64,000 nucleotides of DNA from Ramlibacter sp. PS4R-6 (lineage in GTDB: Bacteria > Pseudomonadota > Gammaproteobacteria > Burkholderiales > Burkholderiaceae_C): contig NZ_JBBHKA010000001.1 of assembly GCF_037572775.1 (NCBI RefSeq), positions 1,488,001 to 1,552,000 on the forward strand. The letters run 5' to 3'. The notes beneath the pieces were generated by a model, which was given only the letters and a program-made list of their open reading frames with translations, made no database searches and was not told the origin of the DNA. Shown one piece after another: positions 42,500-51,273 of this stretch. Within the stretch, counting starts at the first letter, position 1. The number at the start of each line of letters is the position of its first letter. A program made the position numbers and the translations under genes.

Positions 42500-42736
42500 A
42501 TGCGCACACTGATCCTTGCCCTGGGCCTGGCCATCACCAGCACGGCCTGGGCGCACAACTGCCCCAACGAGATGCAGGCCATCGATGCCAAGCTCGCCAC
42601 CAAGCCGCAGCTGTCGAAGGAAAACGCGGACAAGGTCGCCAAGCTGCGCGCGGAGGGCGAAGCCCTGCACAAGGCCGGGAAGCACACGGAATCGATGGCG
42701 GCGCTGGGCCAGGCGAAGAAGCTGCTGGGCATCTGA
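42500..42736 (+). CDS. Small secreted helical protein
   Basis: Encodes 78 residues with a cleavable signal peptide (MRTLILALGLAITSTAWA) and a mature, charged helical part of about 60 residues (IDAKLATKPQLSKENADKVAKLR). GGAGA precedes the ATG by 5 bases. Likely a small periplasmic protein of unknown function; similar short proteins occur in related bacteria as far as I recall. A longer start at 42443 would bury the signal peptide and was rejected. Confidence 0.65.
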   Translation: MRTLILALGLAITSTAWAHNCPNEMQAIDAKLATKPQLSKENADKVAKLRAEGEALHKAGKHTESMAALGQAKKLLGI

Positions 42737-42789
42737 ACGCGGCCGCCCGGCGGCGCTGGAGCCATGGATGAGCATGGCCCTGCGGCACA

Positions 42790-44799
42790 ATGGCTGCCGA
42801 TGTACTGCCTTGTCGCGCGAATCGTGAGGGAAAGCCGGATCGCGCCGCAGTAAGCGCGGGAAACGGCGTGCGCCGCCACGCAGGCGCACCGCCGCCCATA
42901 CTTCCAGTGTTTGAAGGAAAACCCCTGACGCCCACTGACGAGGCAGAGCGCCTGCGCCTGTTCATCTCCCGCATCTCCGACTATGCGATCTACATGCTCG
43001 GCCCGGACGGCACGGTGGCGAGCTGGAACGCGGGTGCGCAGCGCTTCAAGGGCTACGCGCCCGACGAGATCATCGGCCAGCATTTCTCGCGCTTCTACAC
43101 GGATGAAGACCGCGCAGCCGGCGTGCCGGTCGAGGCGCTGCGCCGCGCACGGGAAGAAGGCAAGTTCGAGGCCGAAGGCTGGCGCGTGCGCAAGGACGGC
43201 AGCCGCTTCTGGGCGCACGTGGTCATCGATCCCGTCACCAACGAGGCCGGCGAGCTCATCGGCTTCGCCAAGATCACGCGCGACATCACCGACAAGCGCG
43301 CCGCGCAGCTGGCCCTGAAGGAGAGCGAAGAGCGCTTCCGGATGCTGGTGCAAGGTGTCACCGACTACGCGATCTACATGCTGTCGCCCACCGGCGAGGT
43401 CACCAACTGGAACGCGGGCGCGCGCCGCATCAAGGGGTACGACGACGACGAGGTGATCGGCACGCACTTCTCGCGCTTCTACACCGAGGAGGAGCGGGCG
43501 CGCGGCACTCCCGTGAAGGCCCTGGCGGAAGCCACCGCGAACGGGCGCTACGAAGCCGAAGGGTGGCGGGTGCGCAAGGACGGCACGCGCTTCTGGGCGC
43601 ACGTGGTGATCGACGCGATCCGCACCGACGCGGGCGATCTCGCCGGCTTCGCCAAGATCACGCGCGACATCACCGAAAGGCGCAAGGCCGCGCAGGAGCT
43701 GGAGAAGGCGCGCGAAGCCATGTTCCAGTCGCAGAAACTGGAGGCGATCGGCAAGCTCACCGGCGGCGTCGCGCACGACTTCAACAACCTCCTGAGCGTT
43801 GTCACCAACGGCCTGGACCTGCTGCGGCATTCGGTCAAGGACGCGGCGGCGCTCAACCTGATCGGCAGCATGGAGAAAGCGGCGCAACGCGGTGCGTCGC
43901 TGACGAACCAGCTGCTCACGTTCGCCCGCCAGCAGCCCGTCACGCCGGAGCCGCGCGAGCTCAATCGCGTGATCACGGCGTTCGAATCGGTGCTGCGCCG
44001 CGCCACCCGCAGCTCGATCAAGTTCGACCTGCACCTGCATGGCCACCTGCCCACCGTGCTGATCGACGTGGCGCTGTTCGAGGCCGCGCTCCTCAACCTC
44101 GTCGTCAACGCGAACGACGCGACGCTGGACGGCGGGAGCATCCTGGTTGCCACCCACGTCAGCGACCTCAACGCCCACGAGATCGGCAACCTGCCGGCGG
44201 GGCGCTACGTCGTGGTGTCGGTGCAGGACACGGGCTCGGGCATGTCCGAAGAGGTCATCTCGCGCGCCGTGGAGCCCTTCTTCACGACCAAGGCCGTCGG
44301 CAAGGGGACGGGCCTCGGCCTGAGCCAGGTCTACGGCATGGTGCAGCAGTCCGGCGGCGAGCTGAAGATCACGTCGCAGCTGGCGCAGGGCACCACGGTC
44401 TCGATGTATTTCCCCATCTCGTCGGAAGAACCGATCCAGGACTCGCTGCCGCCCCCCAGCGACAAGGTGCTGGTCGTGGACGACCAGCCCGACGTGCTGG
44501 AGATGGCCAGCGAGATGTTCCGCACGCTCGGCTTCCAGGTCGTCACGGCGACGTCCGGCCGGCAGGCGCTGGAGATCCTCGCGCGCACCAACGACGTCCA
44601 CCTGATGTTCAGCGACGTGGTGATGCCGGGCCTGAGCGGCGTGGAGCTGGGGATGAAGGCGAAGGAGATCTCGCCGAAGACGCGCGTCCTGCTCGCCTCG
44701 GGCTACACCGCGTCGGCGGGCAACGTCCAAGGCTTCGAGTTCGTGTCCAAGCCGTACCGCATCGCCGACATCCTGAAGAAGCTGCGGCTGCTGGGGTAG
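42790..44799 (+). CDS. Double-PAS hybrid histidine kinase with receiver
   Basis: Encodes 669 residues, cytoplasmic. Two PAS domains with PAC tails (about 58-170 and 183-298) are near copies of each other: YAIYML, GQHFSRFYT/GTHFSRFYT, EGWRVRKDG, FWAHVVID, GFAKITRDIT. HisKA follows with His329 in GGVAHDFNNLLSVV, then HATPase (NLVVNANDAT, DTGSGMS, GKGTGLGLSQVYGMV). Residues 557-669 are a receiver with VDDQPD, Asp in LMFSDVVMPGLSG and Lys in FVSKPY. The start is uncertain; a GTG at about 42907 would trim 39 unconserved residues. No cognate regulator is adjacent. Confidence 0.88.
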   Translation: MAADVLPCRANREGKPDRAAVSAGNGVRRHAGAPPPILPVFEGKPLTPTDEAERLRLFISRISDYAIYMLGPDGTVASWNAGAQRFKGYAPDEIIGQHFSRFYTDEDRAAGVPVEALRRAREEGKFEAEGWRVRKDGSRFWAHVVIDPVTNEAGELIGFAKITRDITDKRAAQLALKESEERFRMLVQGVTDYAIYMLSPTGEVTNWNAGARRIKGYDDDEVIGTHFSRFYTEEERARGTPVKALAEATANGRYEAEGWRVRKDGTRFWAHVVIDAIRTDAGDLAGFAKITRDITERRKAAQELEKAREAMFQSQKLEAIGKLTGGVAHDFNNLLSVVTNGLDLLRHSVKDAAALNLIGSMEKAAQRGASLTNQLLTFARQQPVTPEPRELNRVITAFESVLRRATRSSIKFDLHLHGHLPTVLIDVALFEAALLNLVVNANDATLDGGSILVATHVSDLNAHEIGNLPAGRYVVVSVQDTGSGMSEEVISRAVEPFFTTKAVGKGTGLGLSQVYGMVQQSGGELKITSQLAQGTTVSMYFPISSEEPIQDSLPPPSDKVLVVDDQPDVLEMASEMFRTLGFQVVTATSGRQALEILARTNDVHLMFSDVVMPGLSGVELGMKAKEISPKTRVLLASGYTASAGNVQGFEFVSKPYRIADILKKLRLLG

Positions 44800-44843
44800 G
44801 GCGGCGCTGGCCGCCCCCGAGCCGCGCTCAAAAAACGCCCGCT

Positions 44844-45731
44844 TCAGCGCGCCCCGCTCCCCACCAGCATTTCGCAAGGCCCGACGAACCCGCTGCCCGG
44901 GCTTTCGAACTGCGCGAGCGTGGCCTCGATCTCGTCCCACGTGGCCGCGCGCTCGGCATCGTCCATGCCGCCCATCATCTGCAGCAGCGCACCGAACGAT
45001 TCGCGCTCGAACCGCACGCACTCGGCCGCGGTCGGCAGGCGCACCGGCGACTCCACCTTGCGAACCTCGATGTCACGGAAGCCGGCCTGTTCGAGCGTCT
45101 TCGCAAGGACGCCTTCGCCGCCCAGCGAGAACGGCCCCGGCTGGCCCGGCAGCGGGGGCGGCAGTTGCGCGCGGCGGCGGATGATGCCGACGGGCAGCGC
45201 GAAGAAGGCGTTCCTGTCGGGCGTGGAATACACGACGGCCGCGAAGCGACCGCCCGGCTTCAGGGCGTGGCGGATGCCCGCCAGCGCGCGCTGCTGGTCC
45301 GGGAAATAGATCAGGCCCACACGCGAGATCGCGGCGTCGAACGATTCCGCCGGCAGCAGGTCGTGGCGCTCGCCGTCGAGCTCGCGGGTCTCGACGTTGG
45401 ACAGCCCCTCTTTCTGCGCGGCGGCCTTCGCGTAGCGCAGGATCGCCGGCGAGATGTCGGTGGCCAGCACGTAGCCGGACGGCCCGGCGCGGCGCGCGGC
45501 GGCCAGGGTCTGGTCACCTGCACCGGCCGCGATGTCGAGCACGCGTGAGCCCGGCACGATGCGTGCGGCATCCAGCATGGCTTCGGTGGCGGCGCCCAGC
45601 CAGCGGTTGAGCAGCGGCGCCCAGCGGTCCCACGCTTCGGCGGCGTTCTCCCATTGGGTGCGCGTGGTGGCGCGGAACTTGTCGGCGTCGAACGCGGCAG
45701 TGGCAGCGGGGCGGGTGGCGGCTTCGGTCAT
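44844..45731 (-). CDS. SAM-dependent methyltransferase (class I)
   Basis: Encodes 295 residues from ATG 45731, which has AAGGAG 6 bases upstream; a frame 18 codons longer was trimmed. The SAM-binding motif I is VLDIAAGAGDQTLAAA, followed by YVLATDISPAIL (motif II, acidic end) and the UbiE-like LKPGGRFAAVVY segment. It resembles UbiE/Coq5-type small-molecule methyltransferases; the substrate is unknown. It is divergent from an HxlR-family regulator, with about 100 bases between them, so that regulator probably controls it. Confidence 0.85.
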   Translation of the reverse strand: MTEAATRPAATAAFDADKFRATTRTQWENAAEAWDRWAPLLNRWLGAATEAMLDAARIVPGSRVLDIAAGAGDQTLAAARRAGPSGYVLATDISPAILRYAKAAAQKEGLSNVETRELDGERHDLLPAESFDAAISRVGLIYFPDQQRALAGIRHALKPGGRFAAVVYSTPDRNAFFALPVGIIRRRAQLPPPLPGQPGPFSLGGEGVLAKTLEQAGFRDIEVRKVESPVRLPTAAECVRFERESFGALLQMMGGMDDAERAATWDEIEATLAQFESPGSGFVGPCEMLVGSGAR

Positions 45732-45834
45732 GTCTTTGCTCCTTGGGGAAGAGGCCAAGGTAGTCGGCATGGCCGCAGGGCTCAAGTCCAGAATCTGGAG
45801 TCGTCACCGTACTTACGGCGGCATACACTGGCCC

Positions 45835-46518
45835 ATGATCGACTACATGCAGTTCTGCACCGTGGCGCGCGGCGCCGAGGTGCTGGGCGAGTTGTGGACG
45901 CCGCTCGTCGTGCGCGAGCTGCTGTGCGGCAGCCGCCGCTTCAACGACATCCACCGCGGCGTTCCGCGCATGTCGGCCACCTTGCTCACGCAGCGGCTGC
46001 GCAAGCTCGAAGCCATCGGCGTCGTCGAGCGCCGCAAGGCGGACAAGGGGTGGGAGTACCACCTGACCGAAGCGGGCGAAGAGCTGCGCCCCATCGTCGT
46101 GGGCATCGGCCACTGGGGCGCGCGCTGGATCGGCAGCCGCCTGCGCAAGGAGCAGCTCGATGCCGGCTTCCTGATGTGGGACATCCGGCGCTTCGCGCGC
46201 ATCGACGAGTTCCCGGACCAACGCACGGTGGTGCACTTCCGCTTCCGCGACGCGCCCGCGGCGGAGCGCCAGTGGTGGCTGGTCGTGCACGACCACGCGG
46301 CCGACTTGTGCCGCGACGATCCCGGGCATGACGTGACGGTGGTCTGCGAATCGACCGTGCGCGCGCTCACCCAGGTCTGGACCGGCGACAGCGATCCCGC
46401 CGACGAAATCCGCGCCGGTGCGCTCGCCGTTCAGGGCGCGGGCCGGCAGGGGCAGCAGCTGTGGCGCTGGCTGGGGCGCAGCATGTTCGCGCCGACGCGG
46501 ATCGAAGCGCGCAACTAG
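45835..46518 (+). CDS. HxlR-family transcriptional regulator with C-terminal extension
   Basis: Encodes 227 residues. Residues 1-100 are the HxlR winged helix: CTVARGAEVLGELWTPLVVREL, FNDIHRGVPRMSATLLTQRLRKLEAIGVV and GWEYHLTEAGEEL. The C-terminal 125 residues (RTVVHFRFRDAPAAERQWW onwards) look like a SCP2-like or small ligand-binding domain, making it twice the length of plain HxlR proteins. Start ATG 45835 is supported by homology to the family's early Cys. It is divergent from the methyltransferase gene, a likely target. Confidence 0.85.
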   Translation: MIDYMQFCTVARGAEVLGELWTPLVVRELLCGSRRFNDIHRGVPRMSATLLTQRLRKLEAIGVVERRKADKGWEYHLTEAGEELRPIVVGIGHWGARWIGSRLRKEQLDAGFLMWDIRRFARIDEFPDQRTVVHFRFRDAPAAERQWWLVVHDHAADLCRDDPGHDVTVVCESTVRALTQVWTGDSDPADEIRAGALAVQGAGRQGQQLWRWLGRSMFAPTRIEARN

Positions 46519-46533
46519 GGTCGCAAGCGCGGC

Positions 46534-46875
46534 TCAGCGCCGGCGCAGCCTGCGCGCGTTCGCAACCGCCTTGCTGTGCACCGGCGCCAAGCCGGCGCTC
46601 AGCACCGAAGTGCCCGCCGCGGCGGCCGACGCGAACGACCGCGTGAACGCCATGTAGTTCGAAAGGGCCGACATCCACATCCGCGCCCACGACTGGTAGA
46701 AGGCCAGCACCTTCTCGCTGCCCATCTGCATGAACTCGGCTCGGTCGCGTGCCGAGGGCGAAGCGCCCGCCGTCGCCATGCGCGCCATGCGGTGCATGAC
46801 GACCTGGGGCGCCGCGAGGGCGAGTTCGGTGGATTGGCGCGCGAGGCGGGCGGAGGAGTGGGTGCGTCTGGCCAT
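46534..46875 (-). CDS. Phasin-like PHA granule-associated protein
   Basis: Encodes 113 residues from ATG 46875. It is amphipathic and helical: LALAAPQVVMHRMARMATAG, SARDRAEFMQMGSEKVLAFYQSW, MWMSALSNYMAFTRSF, then a basic end. This pattern (PSARDRAEFxxMxxEKVxAFxxSW) is what I recall for Burkholderiales PHA granule-associated phasins, which coat PHB granules. It fits a PHB-depolymerase-type esterase elsewhere in the window. Frames extending upstream to 46968 are less likely. It ends just past the HxlR gene in convergent orientation. Confidence 0.6.
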   Translation of the reverse strand: MARRTHSSARLARQSTELALAAPQVVMHRMARMATAGASPSARDRAEFMQMGSEKVLAFYQSWARMWMSALSNYMAFTRSFASAAAAGTSVLSAGLAPVHSKAVANARRLRRR

Positions 46876-46979
46876 AGAGGGGGTGAGCTTGACAGGCTGC
46901 CCGGCCGTGCGGCGAAGGATGGCAGGCCGCGGGCTTGTCCGCATGAGCCGACTCAGCGGATGGCACACTAGCCGCTGCC

Positions 46980-47732
46980 GTGTCCCTGAAGTCCTCCTTC
47001 TCGTCGCTGCGCGCCGGCGCCGCCGCCCTCATGCAGCGGCCGCTGTTCCGCGAGGGCGTGCGCGACACGCTGCCCATGGCCTTCGGCATCGGCGCCTGGG
47101 GCATCGTGGCCGGCGTCGCGATGGCCAAGAGCGAGATGGGCATCCCGCTGGCGGTCTTCATGTCGGTGCTGGTGTACGCGGGCTCGGCGCAGATCGCGGT
47201 GCTGCCGCTGATCGCCGCCGATGCGCCGATGTGGATCGTGTGGGCCGCGACGCTGTGCGTCAGCCTGCGCTTCATGGCTTTCAGCTTCCACTACCGCCCC
47301 TACTTCGCGCACCTGCCGCGCAAGCGTCGCGTCGCGCTCAGCTTCCTGATGGGCGACACCAACTTCGCGCTGTTCATCCGGCGGTTCCCCGAGGCGCAGC
47401 CCGGCGGCGACTACGCGGATTACTTCCTCGGCAGCGCGCTCATCACCTGCGCGATGTGGCAGGCGTCCATCATCACCGGCATCGTGGCGGGCCACGCGAT
47501 CCCGCCGTCATGGGGCCTGGGCTTCGCGGGCACGATGGCGCTGCTCGCGCTCACCTGCAACCTGCTGCGTGATGCGTCGACGTGGCTGGCGGCCATCGTC
47601 GCCGCCTGCGCGGCCGTTGCCGCCTACGCGCTGCCCCTGCGCCTGAACATCGTGGTGGCCATCGCCGCCGCGGTTGCCGTGGGCGCGCTCGCGCAGCATG
47701 CGAAGCGCCGGCGTGCAGGGGCTGCGCCATGA
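46980..47732 (+). CDS. azlC: AzlC-family branched-chain amino acid exporter, large subunit
   Basis: Encodes 250 residues from GTG, with seven or eight membrane helices. The helix-rich sequence FREGVRDTLPMAFGIGAWGIVAG and VYAGSAQIAVLPLIAA (with the conserved G-S-A-Q) is characteristic of AzlC/YgaZ. With AzlD it exports branched-chain amino acids or related compounds such as azaleucine. Its stop overlaps the AzlD start, making a two-gene unit. Confidence 0.87.
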   Translation: MSLKSSFSSLRAGAAALMQRPLFREGVRDTLPMAFGIGAWGIVAGVAMAKSEMGIPLAVFMSVLVYAGSAQIAVLPLIAADAPMWIVWAATLCVSLRFMAFSFHYRPYFAHLPRKRRVALSFLMGDTNFALFIRRFPEAQPGGDYADYFLGSALITCAMWQASIITGIVAGHAIPPSWGLGFAGTMALLALTCNLLRDASTWLAAIVAACAAVAAYALPLRLNIVVAIAAAVAVGALAQHAKRRRAGAAP

Positions 47733-48058
47733 GCAGCTGGGAGATCTTCTTCACCACGCTGGGCATGGCCGCGATCACGCTGCTGTGCCGCTCGTTCTTC
47801 CTGCTGCCCAGGAACGACCTGCCGATGCCGCGCTGGCTGCGCGAGGGCCTGGCCTATGCGCCGACGGCCGCGCTCGCCGCGGTGGTGATGCCGGAGCTGG
47901 TCATGACGCAAGGCCATTTGATCGACACGTGGCGCGACGCGCGCGTCTTCGGCGCGCTGGCGGGGCTGGCCTACTACGCCTGGCAGCGCAGCCTGTTCGG
48001 CACCATCGCGTGCGGCACCGGGGTTATGCTGGCGCTGCGGTTCGGCCTCGGCTGGTAG
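47729..48058 (+). CDS. azlD: AzlD-family small subunit
   Basis: Encodes 109 residues with three or four membrane helices (MSSWEIFFTTLGMAAITLLCRS, LAYAPTAALAAVVMPEL). The signature AxxAxxxP in AYAPTAALAAVVMPE is typical of AzlD/YgaH. It pairs with AzlC, whose last codons overlap its ATG. Next to a fatty-acyl or CoA-ester operon that starts 3 bases later, so transcription may continue. Confidence 0.85.
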   Translation: MSSWEIFFTTLGMAAITLLCRSFFLLPRNDLPMPRWLREGLAYAPTAALAAVVMPELVMTQGHLIDTWRDARVFGALAGLAYYAWQRSLFGTIACGTGVMLALRFGLGW

Positions 48059-48060
48059 CA

Positions 48061-48921
48061 ATGACCCTGACGACATCCCGTATCGATGCAGACGCCCTGC
48101 GCGCGTGGGTCGGGCGCACGGAAACCCTGGACGAGGAAATCGTCGCGGCGTCCGTGCGCGGGCTCGCGGCGACGCTGGACCTCAAAGCAGCCCCGCAGCC
48201 CGGCGACGAACTCCCGCCGCTGTGGCACTGGATGTTCTTCGCGACGCGCGCGCCGCAGTCGCAGCTGGGCGGTGACGGGCATCCGAAGCTGGGCGGCTTC
48301 ATGCCGCCGGTGCCGCTGTCGCGGCGCATGTGGGCGGGCGGGCGGCTCGAGTGGCTCGCGCCGCTGCGCGTCGGCGACATGGCGACGCGCGTCTCGCGCA
48401 TCGCCGCCATCGAGCACAAGGCGGGCCGGTCCGGTGACCTGGTGTTCGTCACGGTGCGGCACGAGGTCTCGGCGCGCGGCCAGTTGGCGCTGACCGAAGA
48501 ACACGACATCGTCTACCGCGCGCCGGCGCAGCCGGGCGACCCCGTTCCGCAGCCGCAACCCGCGCCGACGGATGCGGCGTGGTCGCGCGAGGTCCGCGCC
48601 AATGCGGTGATGCTGTTCCGCTATTCGGCATTGACCTTCAACGGCCATCGCATCCACTACGACCGCAGCTACGCGGCCGAGGTGGAAGGCTATCCCGGGC
48701 TGGTCGTGCATGGCCCGCTCATCGCGACCTTGCTCGCAGGCCTCGCGCAGGAGAACAGGCCCGGCGCGCGCTTGCGCCGCTTCGACTTCAAGGCCGTGCG
48801 GCCCGTCTTCGACATGGACGCCTTTCGCATCTGCGGCAAGCCCGACGGCAAGATGGCGAACCTCTGGGCGCAGGACCACGAAGGCTGGCTCACCATGCGC
48901 GCCGAGGCGCACTTCGAATGA
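48061..48921 (+). CDS. HTD2/mesaconyl-C4-CoA hydratase-like enzyme (double hotdog)
   Basis: Encodes 286 residues with an N-terminal FAS1-like hotdog (residues 1-150) and a C-terminal MaoC-type hotdog. The segment FNGHRIHYDRSYAAEVEGYPGLVVHGPL near residue 195-225 is the family signature, with the catalytic His/Asp of hydratases (His in HRIHYD). Such enzymes hydrate mesaconyl-C4-CoA or similar branched unsaturated CoA esters. It overlaps the acyl-CoA dehydrogenase start and forms an operon with it and the CoA transferase. The substrate is inferred from context. Confidence 0.82.
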   Translation: MTLTTSRIDADALRAWVGRTETLDEEIVAASVRGLAATLDLKAAPQPGDELPPLWHWMFFATRAPQSQLGGDGHPKLGGFMPPVPLSRRMWAGGRLEWLAPLRVGDMATRVSRIAAIEHKAGRSGDLVFVTVRHEVSARGQLALTEEHDIVYRAPAQPGDPVPQPQPAPTDAAWSREVRANAVMLFRYSALTFNGHRIHYDRSYAAEVEGYPGLVVHGPLIATLLAGLAQENRPGARLRRFDFKAVRPVFDMDAFRICGKPDGKMANLWAQDHEGWLTMRAEAHFE

Positions 48922-50087
48922 AAACGCAGATCCCCGCCCCGGACCAATTCCAGGACATCCGCGACGCGATGCGCGACCTGTGCGGCCGTTTCGACTCCGC
49001 GTATTGGCAGGGTATCGATGCCGCGCGCGGCTACCCCGAGGCGTTCGTCGATGCGCTCACCGGCGCCGGCTGGCTCGCCGCGATGATCCCGGCGGAGTAC
49101 GGCGGCTCGGGCCTGGGCCTGGCCGAAGCGTCGGTGGTGATGGAGGAAGTGAACCTGTCCGGCGGCAATGCGGGCGCGGTGCACGGCCAGATGTACAACA
49201 TGGGCACGCTCCTGCGCCACGGCTCGCCGCAGCAGAAGCAGCAGTACCTGCCCGCCATCGCCAGCGGCCAATTGCGCCTGCAGACGATGGCCGTGACGGA
49301 GCCCACCACCGGCACCGACACCACGCAGCTCAAGACGACGGCGGTGCGCAAGGGCGACCGCTACGTCGTCAACGGCCAGAAGGTGTGGATCTCGCGCATC
49401 CAGCACTCGGACCTGATGATCCTGCTGGCGCGCACCACGCCGCTGGCCGAGGTGAAGAAGAAGAGCGAGGGCATGAGCATCTTCCTCGTCGACCTGCACC
49501 AGGCCCTCGGCAAGGGCATGACGGTGCGGCCGATCATGAACATGGTGAACCACGAGACCCACGAAGTCTTCTTCGACAACCTCGAGGTTCCCGCGGAGAA
49601 CCTCATTGGCGAGGAAAGCAAGGGCTTCAAGTACATCCTGGACGGCCTGAACGCCGAGCGCACGCTGATCGCGGCCGAGTGCATCGGCGACGCGTACTGG
49701 TTCGCCAACAAGTCCCGCGCGTATGCGAGCGAGCGTGTCGTCTTCGGGCGGCCCATCGGCCAGAACCAGGGCGTGCAGTTCCCCATCGCCGACGCGTACA
49801 TCGAGACGGAAGCCGCGAACCTGATGCGCTGGAAAGCCTGTTCGCTCTTCGACGCCGGCAAGCCCTGCGGCGGCGAGGCCAACATGGCGAAGTACCTCGC
49901 GGCCAAGGCATCGTGGGAAGCCGCGAACGTGTGCCTGCAGACGCACGGCGGCTTCGGCTTCGCGCACGAATACGACGTGGAGCGCAAGTTCCGCGAGACG
50001 CGCTTGTACCAGGTGGCGCCCATCTCCACCAACCTGATCTACTCGTACGTGGCCGAGCACCTGCTGGGCCTGCCGCGGAGCTTCTGA
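48918..50087 (+). CDS. Acyl-CoA dehydrogenase
   Basis: Encodes 389 residues, a full-length FAD-dependent acyl-CoA dehydrogenase. Hallmarks are LQTMAVTEPTTGTDTTQLKTTA (first flavin loop), YVVNGQKVWISRIQHSD, and YVAEHLLGLPRSF at the end. The helix LQTHGGFGFAHEYDVER is the conserved C-terminal flavin-binding motif. It introduces a double bond in an acyl-CoA, passing electrons to ETF. ATG overlaps the hydratase stop, and the CoA transferase follows 1 base after its stop, so the three enzymes should act on one substrate series. Confidence 0.9.
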   Translation: MKTQIPAPDQFQDIRDAMRDLCGRFDSAYWQGIDAARGYPEAFVDALTGAGWLAAMIPAEYGGSGLGLAEASVVMEEVNLSGGNAGAVHGQMYNMGTLLRHGSPQQKQQYLPAIASGQLRLQTMAVTEPTTGTDTTQLKTTAVRKGDRYVVNGQKVWISRIQHSDLMILLARTTPLAEVKKKSEGMSIFLVDLHQALGKGMTVRPIMNMVNHETHEVFFDNLEVPAENLIGEESKGFKYILDGLNAERTLIAAECIGDAYWFANKSRAYASERVVFGRPIGQNQGVQFPIADAYIETEAANLMRWKACSLFDAGKPCGGEANMAKYLAAKASWEAANVCLQTHGGFGFAHEYDVERKFRETRLYQVAPISTNLIYSYVAEHLLGLPRSF

Positions 50088-50088
50088 C

Positions 50089-51270
50089 ATGGTGCGCCCG
50101 CTCGACGGCATCACGGTGGTATCGCTGGAGCATGCAATCGCGGCGCCGTTCTGCACGCGGCAGCTCGCCGACCTGGGGGCGCGCGTGATCAAGGTGGAGC
50201 GGCCGGGTGGCGGCGACTTCGCGCGCGACTACGATGAGCGCGCGCAAGGCCTGTCGTCGCACTTCGTGTGGGTGAACCGTTCCAAGGAGAGCCTCACGCT
50301 CGACCTCAAGCAGCCGCAGGCGCTCGCGCTGCTGAGAGACCTGCTGAAGACCGCGGACGTGTTCGTGCAGAACCTCGCGCCGGGCGCCGCCGCGCGCATG
50401 GGCCTGGCGTACGACGAACTGCAGCGGCTCAACCCGAAGCTCGTGGCGTGCAGCATCTCGGGCTACGGCGAGGATGGGCCCTACCGCGACAAGAAGGCTT
50501 ACGACCTCCTGATCCAGAGCGAAGGCGGCTTCCTCGACGTGACGGGCACGCCCGATGAACGCTGCAAGGCGGGCATCTCCATCGCCGACATCGCCGCCGG
50601 CATGTACGCGTACACGAACATCCTGTCGGCGCTGCTGCTGCGCGGGCGCACCGGCGTGGGCTCGAACATCGACGTCTCGATGCTGGAGGCGCTGGCCGAG
50701 TGGATGGGGTTCCCGATGTACTACGCGTACGAGGGACAGTCCGCGCCGACGCGCAACGGCGCCGCGCACGCCACGATCTACCCGTATGGCCCGTTCCGCG
50801 CCGGCGACGGCCGTGAGGTGATGCTGGGCCTGCAGAACGAGCGCGAGTGGAAGGCCTTCTGCGACAAGGTGCTGCTGCAGCCGCAACTCGCGGTCGACCC
50901 GCGCTTCGACGTCAACCCGAAACGCAGCGAGCACCGCAGCGAACTGCGCCGCATCATCGAGGAAGCGTTCGCGTCCCTCTCCGCCGAACAGGTGATCGCG
51001 CGCCTCGATGAAACGCAGATCGCGAACGCGCACGTGAACACCGTCGGCGCTTTGTGGGACCACCCCCAGCTGAAGGCACGCGGGCGCTTTCGCTCGGTCG
51101 GCTCGCCGCAAGGCGATCTGCAGGCGCTGGTGCCGCCGGGCCTCAACGCCAGTTTCGACTACCGCATGGACGCGATCCCGGCCATCGGCGAGCACACGGA
51201 TGCGATCCTGCGATCGCTGGGCCGCGGCGACGCCGACATCGCCGCGCTGCGCGCGGCCGGTGCGATCTGA
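50089..51270 (+). CDS. CaiB/BaiF family III CoA transferase
   Basis: Encodes 393 residues. It opens MVRPLDGITVVSLEHAIAAPF, ending with the segment GARVIKVERPGGGDFARD, and YGEDGPYRDKKAYDLLIQSEGG is the conserved stretch with the catalytic Asp (of the YDLL motif). Family III enzymes transfer CoA between acids such as succinate and a dicarboxylate or aromatic substrate. With the hydratase and dehydrogenase it suggests breakdown of a branched or unsaturated dicarboxylate, such as a mesaconate or itaconate-like acid. The convergent Bug gene begins immediately downstream. Confidence 0.9.
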   Translation: MVRPLDGITVVSLEHAIAAPFCTRQLADLGARVIKVERPGGGDFARDYDERAQGLSSHFVWVNRSKESLTLDLKQPQALALLRDLLKTADVFVQNLAPGAAARMGLAYDELQRLNPKLVACSISGYGEDGPYRDKKAYDLLIQSEGGFLDVTGTPDERCKAGISIADIAAGMYAYTNILSALLLRGRTGVGSNIDVSMLEALAEWMGFPMYYAYEGQSAPTRNGAAHATIYPYGPFRAGDGREVMLGLQNEREWKAFCDKVLLQPQLAVDPRFDVNPKRSEHRSELRRIIEEAFASLSAEQVIARLDETQIANAHVNTVGALWDHPQLKARGRFRSVGSPQGDLQALVPPGLNASFDYRMDAIPAIGEHTDAILRSLGRGDADIAALRAAGAI

Positions 51271-51273
51271 GGC

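Noticed and set aside
44800-44843. A terminator between the hybrid kinase and methyltransferase genes
   Set aside because: A GC hairpin is present, but the AAAAAA run lies on the wrong side for a minus-strand terminator and no T run follows on the plus strand.
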